Assembly: GCA_048498415.1 (NCBI GenBank)
Contig: JBEHYA010000056.1
Location: 1-13,266, forward strand
Length of the DNA: 13,266 nt
Direction: 5' to 3'
Origin: JBEHYA01 sp048498415
GTDB taxonomy: Bacteria > Pseudomonadota > Alphaproteobacteria > UBA9219 > RGZA01
This document shows, in pieces, positions 6,097-11,684 of the stretch. Under the pieces are notes generated by a model. That model ran no database searches. It worked only from the letters and a program-made list of their open reading frames with translations, and was not told where the DNA came from. Each line of letters starts with the position of its first letter. Position 1 is the first letter of the stretch. A program made the translations under genes and the position numbers.

Positions 6097-8826
6097 GTGA
6101 CCAACGATAACGCCGCCGCCGCTGTTCCGCCCACCGGTATTACGGGCATCTCCATCGAAGATGAAATGCGCAAATCCTACCTCGATTACGCCATGAGCGT
6201 GATCGTGAGCCGCGCATTGCCGGATGTGCGCGACGGCCTGAAGCCCGTGCATCGCCGCATTCTCTACGCCATGAAAGATGGCGGTTACGACAGCAGCAAG
6301 CCTTATAAAAAATCCGCCCGCATCGTCGGCGACGTGATGGGTAAATATCACCCGCACGGTGACAGCGCGATTTATGAAGCCATGGTGCGCATGGCGCAGG
6401 AATTTTCCATGCGCCTGCCGCTCATCGATGGCCAGGGCAACTTTGGTTCCATGGATGGCGACCGTGCGGCGGCCATGCGTTACACCGAAGCGCGTTTAGC
6501 CAAAACGGCTGAAACGCTGCTCGAAGATATTGATAAAGAAACCGTTGTTTTCCAGCCCAATTACGATGAAAGCGTGATGGAACCCAGCGTGCTGCCTGCG
6601 CGCTTTCCCAACCTTTTAATCAACGGCGCCGGCGGTATTGCCGTGGGTATGGCGACCAACATTCCCACCCATAATCTGGGTGAAGTGATCGATGCCTGCT
6701 GCGCGTTGATTGATCGGCCGGAAATGACCATCGATGAACTGATGGAAATTATCCCGGGCCCCGATTTCCCCACCGGCGGTCTTATTCTGGGCCGCACGGG
6801 TATTCGCAGCGCCTTCCACACCGGCCGCGGGTCGGTGATCATGCGCGCGCGTTCCTCGATTGAGGAAATCCGTAAAGACCGTCAGGCGATTGTGGTCACG
6901 GAAATTCCCTACCAGATCAACAAGGCCCGTCTCATCGAACATATTGCCTCGCAAGTGAACGATAAGGTCATCGAAGGCATCTCAGACCTCCGCGATGAAT
7001 CCGACCGCGAGGGCGTGCGCATTGTGATTGAACTCAAGCGCGATGCGATGGCGGATGTGGTTTTGAACCAGCTCTATAAGCATTCGCCGCTGCAAACCTC
7101 GTTCGGCGTCAATATGCTGGCGCTCCGCGATGGCAAGCCGGAGCTCATGAACATCAAGCAGGTGATGGAAGCCTTCCTGATCTTCCGCGAGCAGGTCATC
7201 ACCAAGCGCACTGAATTCGAACTGCAACAAGCCCGCGACCGCGCCCATATTTTGCTGGGTCTGGCCGTCGCCGTTGCCAACATCGATGAAGTGATTGCGC
7301 TTATCCGTAACGCCAAAGACCCGCAGATCGCGCGCGAGCAGTTAATGGCGCGCGACTGGCCGGCCGATGACGTGGTGCCGCTCATTGAACTCATTCAGGG
7401 CAAGAGCACAACCGCCAAAACCTATCGCCTGACCGAACTGCAGGCCAAAGCCATTCTGGATCTGCGCCTGCACCGTTTAACCGGTCTGGAACGCGACAAG
7501 ATTGCGAATGATCTGAAGGAAGTGACCGCCAATATCGCCGATTATCTCGATATTCTGCGCAACCGCGGCCGTATCCTCACAATTATGCGCGAAGAAATGG
7601 TGGCGATTAAGGAGCAGTTCAATACGCCCCGCCGCACCACGATTGAAGAACTGGATTTCGAAGAAGACATCGAAGATCTGATCCAGCGCGAAGACATGGT
7701 GGTGACGATTAGTCAGGCGGGTTATGTGAAGCGCGTGCCGCTCTCCACCTATCGCGCGCAGCGCCGCGGCGGCAAAGGCCGCACCGGCATGACGACGAAG
7801 GATGAAGATGTGGTGACGGATCTGTTCGTTGCCAACACCCACACGCCGATGCTGTTCTTCACCAGCCGCGGCATTGTGCATGAACTCAAAGTCTACAAAC
7901 TGCCGCTCGGCAACCCCGCCGCGCGCGGCAAGGCGTTTGTGAACCTGCTGCCCTTGCAGCAGGGCGAAACCGTGACGGCCGTGATGCCGATGCCGGAAGA
8001 TGAAGCGACGTGGGAAAATCTCTATGCCATGTTCGCGACCTCCAGCGGCACGGTGCGTCGTAACAAGCTCTCCGATTTCGGCAATATCCGCTCCAGCGGC
8101 CTGATTGCCATGAAGCTGGAAGACGGCGAAAAGCTGATTTACGTGCACACCTGCGATGAAAACGACGACATTCTGCTCACCAGCCGCATGGGTAAATCCA
8201 TCCGCTTCCCGGTGACGGATATTCGCGTGTTCGCAGGCCGCACGTCGACTGGCGTGCGCGGTATCAAGCTGGCCGATGGCGACGAACTCATTTCCATGTC
8301 GGTGCTGCGTCACGTGGAGGCCAGCGCGGAAGAACGCGCGGCGTATTTACGCGCCGCTGCCGCCCAGCGCCGCGCCGAAGGCGTGGAAGAGGGGACGGAA
8401 GCCTCAAGCGATGAAGAAGCCGTGGCAGAAGTCACGCTTTCCGCCGAACGGATGGCGGAACTCGCCAAGGCGGAGCAGTTTATTTTGACTGTCTCGGCCC
8501 AGGGCTTCGGCAAACGCACGTCATCATACGAATATCGCATCTCGGGCCGTGGCGGTTCGGGCATCTGGGCGATGAATATGGGCGGGCGTAATAGCGAACT
8601 CATGGCGTCCATGCCGGTTCTCGAAACCTATGGCCTGATGCTGGTTACCAATGGCGGCCAGATCATCCGCATGGGCATCCGCGATATCCGCATTGCCGGC
8701 CGTGCCACGCAGGGCGTTACACTGTTCCGTGTTGGCGAGAATGAGAAAGTCGTCTCGGCGGCACTGCTGCAGGAAGAAGAGGGCGCCGATGCGCCCGAGG
8801 CTTCCAGCCCGGTTGAAGGCGCATAA
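6097..8826 (+). CDS. gyrA: DNA gyrase subunit A
   Basis: GyrA is the DNA-cutting subunit of the A2B2 topoisomerase that introduces negative supercoils. The 909-residue protein is complete. The quinolone region and active site are at 84-133: HPHGDS, DGQGNFGSMDGD and AAMRYTEARL with catalytic Tyr129 (E. coli Tyr122). The positions equal to E. coli Ser83 and Asp87 are Ser90 and Glu94. The GyrA box QRRGGKG at 555-561 separates it from ParC. The C-terminal pinwheel carries an Ala/Glu-rich insert (about 739-789, EASAEERAAYL... to ...AERMAELAK) of the kind I know from alphaproteobacterial GyrA. The tail is acidic. The start is GTG at 6097, with AAGGT eight bases upstream; the next residues (MTNDNAAAAVPPTGI) fit relatives. 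gyrA normally sits close to coaD in this class; here a nuclease gene with repeats separates them. Confidence 0.98.
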   Translation: MTNDNAAAAVPPTGITGISIEDEMRKSYLDYAMSVIVSRALPDVRDGLKPVHRRILYAMKDGGYDSSKPYKKSARIVGDVMGKYHPHGDSAIYEAMVRMAQEFSMRLPLIDGQGNFGSMDGDRAAAMRYTEARLAKTAETLLEDIDKETVVFQPNYDESVMEPSVLPARFPNLLINGAGGIAVGMATNIPTHNLGEVIDACCALIDRPEMTIDELMEIIPGPDFPTGGLILGRTGIRSAFHTGRGSVIMRARSSIEEIRKDRQAIVVTEIPYQINKARLIEHIASQVNDKVIEGISDLRDESDREGVRIVIELKRDAMADVVLNQLYKHSPLQTSFGVNMLALRDGKPELMNIKQVMEAFLIFREQVITKRTEFELQQARDRAHILLGLAVAVANIDEVIALIRNAKDPQIAREQLMARDWPADDVVPLIELIQGKSTTAKTYRLTELQAKAILDLRLHRLTGLERDKIANDLKEVTANIADYLDILRNRGRILTIMREEMVAIKEQFNTPRRTTIEELDFEEDIEDLIQREDMVVTISQAGYVKRVPLSTYRAQRRGGKGRTGMTTKDEDVVTDLFVANTHTPMLFFTSRGIVHELKVYKLPLGNPAARGKAFVNLLPLQQGETVTAVMPMPEDEATWENLYAMFATSSGTVRRNKLSDFGNIRSSGLIAMKLEDGEKLIYVHTCDENDDILLTSRMGKSIRFPVTDIRVFAGRTSTGVRGIKLADGDELISMSVLRHVEASAEERAAYLRAAAAQRRAEGVEEGTEASSDEEAVAEVTLSAERMAELAKAEQFILTVSAQGFGKRTSSYEYRISGRGGSGIWAMNMGGRNSELMASMPVLETYGLMLVTNGGQIIRMGIRDIRIAGRATQGVTLFRVGENEKVVSAALLQEEEGADAPEASSPVEGA

Positions 8827-8842
8827 GCACTACTTACTAAAA

Positions 8843-8880
8843 CCCCTCCCTTCGGGAGGGGTAGGGGCGGGCAATCCTAT
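8843..8880 (+). repeat. GC-rich hairpin repeat, copy 3 (left end of nuclease cassette)
   Basis: CCCCTCCC (8843-8850), TTC, GGGAGGGG (8854-8861) form an eight-pair hairpin, followed by the conserved flank TAGGGGCGGGCAATCCTAT. It starts 16 bases after the gyrA stop codon and ends four bases before the ATG of the DUF559 gene. No T-run follows, so it is not an obvious gyrA terminator, though it could protect the 3' end of the mRNA. Confidence 0.9.
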
Positions 8881-8884
8881 CCAT

Positions 8885-9277
8885 ATGAATAAAAACCGGC
8901 CCTATTCGACGGCTCTCAAAAGGAGAGTAAAAGAGCTTCGTGTTGGCGCAACACCGGGTGAAAGAGCGCTTTGGGCGGCTTTAAAACAGTTGCAAGCTTC
9001 ACATCATATCAAATTCAGGCGCCAATATGTTTTGGGCCCGTACATTGCTGATTTTTACTGCCATCAATATAAATGTGTCATAGAAGTAGATGGCACTTCG
9101 CATGAATCGCGTTTTAGTGAAGACGAAAGACGTAATGCTTATATGAAAAAAATGGGAATATCTGTTTTTCGCTTCACCGAACATGATGTTCAGGAGAATC
9201 CTGTATCTATCATTGAAACAGTTCTGCATTCGGAGAGGATCGCCCGCCCCCAGCCCCTCCCGAAGGGAGGGGTGTAA
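8885..9277 (+). CDS. DUF559 domain protein (Vsr/PD-(D/E)xK-like endonuclease fold)
   Basis: The 130-residue protein matches DUF559, a family related to very-short-patch-repair endonucleases whose cellular role is unknown. Family marks: ELRVGATPGERALWAALK (17-34), IKFRRQYVLGPYIADFYC (42-59), CVIEVDGTSHE (64-74), then ERRNAYMKKMGISVFRFTEHDV (81-102). Likely catalytic acids are Asp56 (ADF) and Glu67 and Asp69 (IEVDG), with His73 close by. The ATG at 8885 is the first plausible start; no Shine-Dalgarno precedes it, because the upstream bases are repeat sequence. The last residues (ARPQPLPKGGV) are encoded by the right-hand hairpin repeat. Base composition is lower in GC than the neighbours, and codons such as AGA, ATA and TTT-rich runs stand out, suggesting transfer. 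It lies between gyrA and coaD. Alternatives: a domesticated nuclease or a decaying passenger, although the frame is intact. Confidence 0.88.
   Translation: MNKNRPYSTALKRRVKELRVGATPGERALWAALKQLQASHHIKFRRQYVLGPYIADFYCHQYKCVIEVDGTSHESRFSEDERRNAYMKKMGISVFRFTEHDVQENPVSIIETVLHSERIARPQPLPKGGV
9235..9272 (-). repeat. GC-rich hairpin repeat, copy 4 (right end of nuclease cassette)
   Basis: On the minus strand this reads CCCCTCCCTTCGGGAGGGG, then C and TGGGGGCGGGCGATCCTC, an inverted and slightly diverged copy of the repeat at 8843-8880. Its hairpin arms are 9254-9261 and 9265-9272. It encodes the C-terminal end of the DUF559 protein, and its outer arm GGGAGGGG ends exactly 10 bases before the coaD ATG, where it appears to act as the ribosome binding site. 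Confidence 0.9.
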
Positions 9278-9282
9278 CCATC

Positions 9283-9795
9283 ATGTCAAAAAAATCATCT
9301 CAAACGCCCTTGATCGGCCTTTACCCCGGCACCTTTGATCCCGTCACGCTGGGCCATACCGACATTATTTTGCGCGCGACCAAGGTTGTGAACAAACTGG
9401 TGGTGGGCGTGGCCGATAACGCCGGCAAGGGCCCGCTGTTCTCGCTCAAAGACCGTATGGCAATGGTGGAAAAGGAAGTAGCCCAGCTCGATACCGGCGG
9501 AGTGCCGGTGGAAGTGCGGCCTTTCAAGGAACTGCTGGTGGATTTTGCAGCCAGGGTGAACGCCGCCATGATTATCCGCGGGCTCCGCGCGGTCTCCGAC
9601 TTTGAATATGAATTCCAGATGGCGGCGATGAACCGCAAATTAAGCCGCGTGGAAACCGTGTTTTTGATGTCGTCGGATAAATACCAGTTCATTTCCTCCC
9701 GCTTTGTGAAGGAAATCGCCAAGCTGGGCGGGGATGTCAGCCCGTTTGTGTCGGAACGCGTTTTCACGCATGTGAAGAAGAAAATGAAGGTTTAA
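9283..9795 (+). CDS. coaD: phosphopantetheine adenylyltransferase CoaD
   Basis: CoaD transfers AMP from ATP to 4'-phosphopantetheine, the fourth step of coenzyme A synthesis, in the cytoplasm. The 170-residue protein is complete and typical in length. It has the nucleotidyltransferase motifs YPGTFDPVTLGHTDII (14-29, with TLGH as the (T/H)xGH motif), RPFKELLVDFA (79-89), IIRGLRAVSDFEYEFQMAAMN (97-117) with the substrate-binding RGLR, and FISSRFVKEIAKLGGDV (136-152), the C-terminal ISSR..K motif. The ATG at 9283 lies five bases after the DUF559 stop and exactly 10 bases after the GGGAGGGG arm of a hairpin repeat, which seems to serve as its Shine-Dalgarno. It could be sequestered when the hairpin folds. 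With gyrA it forms a familiar alphaproteobacterial pair interrupted here. Confidence 0.97.
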   Translation: MSKKSSQTPLIGLYPGTFDPVTLGHTDIILRATKVVNKLVVGVADNAGKGPLFSLKDRMAMVEKEVAQLDTGGVPVEVRPFKELLVDFAARVNAAMIIRGLRAVSDFEYEFQMAAMNRKLSRVETVFLMSSDKYQFISSRFVKEIAKLGGDVSPFVSERVFTHVKKKMKV

Positions 9796-9830
9796 GGCCT
9801 AAAACGGCGCTAAATCTGCCAAACAAGCAA

Positions 9831-9860
9831 TTGACCGCTTAGGCGACGGGCTGCTATCTA
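9831..9860 (+). promoter_or_regulatory. probable tRNA-Lys promoter
   Basis: TTGACC (9831-9836) is a strong -35, followed after 18 bases by TATCTA (9855-9860). The GC-rich bases just after it (GGCCCCGCCG) resemble the discriminator of stringently controlled stable-RNA promoters. A start near 9868 would leave a leader of about 10 bases before the tRNA. Confidence 0.5.
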
Positions 9861-9878
9861 TGGCCCCGCCGAATGCGT

Positions 9879-9954
9879 GACCCTGTAGCTCAGTTGGTAG
9901 AGCACACGACTTTTAATCGAGAGGTCATGGGTTCAAATCCCATCGGGGTCACCA
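9879..9954 (+). tRNA. tRNA-Lys (anticodon UUU)
   Basis: The full 76-base cloverleaf is visible. The acceptor stem is GACCCTG (9879-9885) with CGGGGTC (9944-9950), including one T-G pair. The D-arm GCTC/GAGC has loop AGTTGGTA. The anticodon loop CTTTTAA has TTT at positions 34-36. The T-arm ATGGG/CCCAT has loop TTCAAAT. Discriminator A and an encoded CCA follow. The anticodon stem CACGA/TCGAG has one A-A mismatch (positions 28 and 42). An eight-base inverted repeat, GCCGAATG (9868-9875) and CATTCGGC (9953-9960), flanks the gene. Confidence 0.96.
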
Positions 9955-9997
9955 TTCGGCTTATCCCTTAAAACCCCCCGGATTTCAGCGCGCTTTT

Positions 9998-10441
9998 TTA
10001 ACGGAGCGGCACGGCATAATAGCCATACCCCGCAATCGGCGTGGCGTAGGTATATCCACTCGATGCCACCGGCGCGGCGTAGTAATAGCCGTTGGCCGCA
10101 ACCGGCGCTGCGTAAGTGGGATAGGCGTAATACGACGCTGTGCGATAGGTCGGAACGTAATAGGCATACGTCACAGGATAAAGCGACGCATAGGTCTGCG
10201 AGTTCACCACGCCGGTGAGCGGAATGTTATGATCGCGCTGGAACGCCAAAATCGCGGCGCCCGTGGCGGGGCCGGTGATGCCATCGCACACGCCGTTATA
10301 ATAACCCAACTGCTGCAAGCGCACTTGCGCGTTCTTCACATAATCGCCCTGGTAGCTGACGAATTCAGCTTTGGCTGGGCCGCTGAAAGCAACCGCAACG
10401 GCAAACAGGGCGAGGGCAAGGGGGCGCAGCGCGAAAGTCAT
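9998..10441 (-). CDS. secreted peptidoglycan-binding domain protein with Tyr/Ala/Pro-rich tail
   Basis: The 147-residue protein has a clear Sec signal peptide (MTFALRPLALALFAVAVAFSG...) with likely cleavage after Ala25 (AKA|EF), so it is exported to the periplasm. Residues about 33-88 form a PG_binding_1 (PF01471) domain: VKNAQVRLQQLGYYNGVCDGITGPATGAAILAFQRDHN followed by LTGVVNSQTYASL. This three-helix module attaches proteins to the cell wall. The C-terminal 60 residues are low-complexity, with repeated YYA-type and AAPVA/ATPIA units (YAAPVAANGYYYAAPVASSGYTYATPIAGYG), and no catalytic domain is present. The ATG at 10441 has AAGGA seven bases upstream. It lies 119 bases downstream of the patatin gene in the same direction and convergent to the tRNA. 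Role unknown: possibly a wall-associated structural or adhesive protein. Confidence 0.82.
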   Translation of the reverse strand: MTFALRPLALALFAVAVAFSGPAKAEFVSYQGDYVKNAQVRLQQLGYYNGVCDGITGPATGAAILAFQRDHNIPLTGVVNSQTYASLYPVTYAYYVPTYRTASYYAYPTYAAPVAANGYYYAAPVASSGYTYATPIAGYGYYAVPLR

Positions 10442-10560
10442 AGGAGAATCCTTTGAAAAGTGGAGCGTCGGAATATGGCGAACAACCTACCAGCCAAAAA
10501 TTGCTGTTATTTTAAAAGGTGTGGTTAAGGCGGGGTTAAATTGCAGAACAAAACGTGAGC

Positions 10561-11538
10561 TTAGGTGGCTGGCGTTTGCTGTTCTTCGTCGATGACGGTT
10601 TGCGCCAGCACCGAAAGCGCGTCGGCGATTTCCGGGCGCACGCGGCTGACCGCAAGTTCGCCTTCCGCAATCGCATCCTCGGCACGGTCAAATTCCAGCA
10701 GGCCGATATTACCCAGACGCGGCGTGATCATCACGTCGGGCGGCTCGCCGGCCATACGGGAACGCGTAATGCGGTCCTGCATAATATTGAGCGTGGAGAC
10801 CATGACGCCAAACAGGCTGGGGCCGGTGTTTTCGCGGCGGAACACGCGGCGCGACAAGCTATCGATGGTGGGCGCGCCTTCATCGCCGGACTGGTCGATG
10901 GTCTTGAGCAAATCAAAACCGGCGGCGGTGGGAATGGATGACCCCGGGCGGCGGGCTTTGCCGATAATATCAGCATTCAGGTTGACCGCGATCACCATAT
11001 CCGCGCCAAGCGCACGGCAGGCCGCGACCGGTACGGGGTTGACCAGCGCGCCATCAAGCAGCCAGCGGCCCTGCATTTTAACGGGTTTAAATACGCCCGG
11101 CATGGCAAAGGAAGCGCGCATGGCTTCGGCCAGATTGCCGTTTTGCAGCCAGACTTCGTGGCCGGTGACCAGATCAGTCGCTACCGCCGTGAACGGTTTT
11201 TCCAGCTGCTCGATTTGCATATCGCCGGTGTATTTCAGAATTTCGCGTTTCAGTTTTTCGCCGCCGATCAGGCCGCCACTGCGCAGACGTAAATCGAGAA
11301 ATCCAAGAATGCGCTGGCGGTTCAGCCCGCGCGTCCATTCTTCCAGAACATCTAATTTGCCGGCAAGGTAAAGGCCGCCCACAACGGCGCCCACGGAAGA
11401 GCCGGCGATGATGTCGGGCTCAAGGCCGAGGCGTTTGAGCGCGCGCAACACGCCGATATGCGCCCAGCCGCGCGCCATGCCGCTGCCTAAAGCGAGGCCA
11501 ATTTTTCGACGGGAGGGTGATTTCGTGCGTTCGTTCAT
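10561..11538 (-). CDS. patatin-like phospholipase family protein, RssA-like
   Basis: Patatin-fold proteins are Ser-Asp dyad lipid acyl hydrolases. The 325-residue protein carries the oxyanion loop as LALGSGMARGWAHIGVL (15-31, GSG rather than GGG, as in E. coli RssA), the nucleophile elbow GSSVG with Ser48 (46-50), RASFAMPGVFKPV (141-153) and the dyad Asp162 in LLDGALVNPVPV (160-171). The C-terminal third (about 200-325) is polar and charged and extends past the minimal RssA-type domain. No signal peptide or membrane helix is seen, so it is probably cytoplasmic. The ATG at 11538 precedes a basic N-terminus (NERTKSPSRRK); upstream AGG/GGG is a weak ribosome site. The family is clear; the substrate is unknown. 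It diverges from the ABC exporter gene, and both may concern membrane lipids, which is only an inference. Confidence 0.9.
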   Translation of the reverse strand: MNERTKSPSRRKIGLALGSGMARGWAHIGVLRALKRLGLEPDIIAGSSVGAVVGGLYLAGKLDVLEEWTRGLNRQRILGFLDLRLRSGGLIGGEKLKREILKYTGDMQIEQLEKPFTAVATDLVTGHEVWLQNGNLAEAMRASFAMPGVFKPVKMQGRWLLDGALVNPVPVAACRALGADMVIAVNLNADIIGKARRPGSSIPTAAGFDLLKTIDQSGDEGAPTIDSLSRRVFRRENTGPSLFGVMVSTLNIMQDRITRSRMAGEPPDVMITPRLGNIGLLEFDRAEDAIAEGELAVSRVRPEIADALSVLAQTVIDEEQQTPAT

Positions 11539-11623
11539 GGTTACCCAAGCCTGAATTTAAGCGAAACTCATAAAGACTTTCTTTCTTCCAGCACGTTGAA
11601 AACATTGCCATTCCTGCGTTTTT

Positions 11624-11652
11624 TTGCTGTCATGCACAAAATCGCCTATTTT
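11624..11652 (+). promoter_or_regulatory. possible promoter of the ABC exporter gene
   Basis: TTGCTG (11624-11629) and TATTTT (11647-11652) are 17 bases apart in the 146-base gap between divergent genes. The start would be near 11659, leaving about 25 bases of leader. The -10 overlaps a small inverted repeat CAAAAT(N5)ATTTTG, which could be an operator or chance. Confidence 0.33.
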
Positions 11653-11684
11653 GCACGCCCGAAACGACCCCAAACCCCTTTTTG

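Larger units (their letters stand above)
8843..9272. mobile_element. putative repeat-flanked cassette carrying a DUF559 nuclease gene
   Basis: Two inverted copies of the hairpin repeat (8843-8880 and 9235-9272) bracket one gene (8885-9277) that is visibly richer in A and T than gyrA and coaD on either side. The gene starts five bases after the left repeat, and its last dozen codons lie inside the right repeat, so gene and repeats form one unit of about 430 bases. The outer hairpin ends lie 16 bases after the gyrA stop and 10 bases before the coaD start, so the cassette fills the whole gap. No target-site duplication is evident and no known transposase is encoded. Mobility is inferred from structure and composition. 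Confidence 0.55.

Noticed and set aside
7477..8313. A 278-codon open frame on the minus strand within gyrA
   Set aside because: It lies wholly inside gyrA, is rich in His and Arg as expected from antisense of GC-rich codons, and resembles no family.
8843..8861. Intrinsic terminator after gyrA
   Set aside because: The hairpin is strong but is followed by TAGGGGCGGG rather than a T-run, and it is a copy of a dispersed repeat.
8651..8884. Upstream extension of the DUF559 frame into gyrA
   Set aside because: The frame is open by chance through the gyrA end and the left repeat; family similarity begins only after the ATG at 8885.
9981..9999. Intrinsic terminator after tRNA-Lys
   Set aside because: A T-run (9994-9999) exists, but the preceding AGCGCGCT is a loopless palindrome and no proper stem-loop forms.
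10470..10497. Promoter (TTGGCT, 16 bases, TATTCC) on the minus strand before the 10441 gene
   Set aside because: The match is too weak (four and three of six) to list as a feature.
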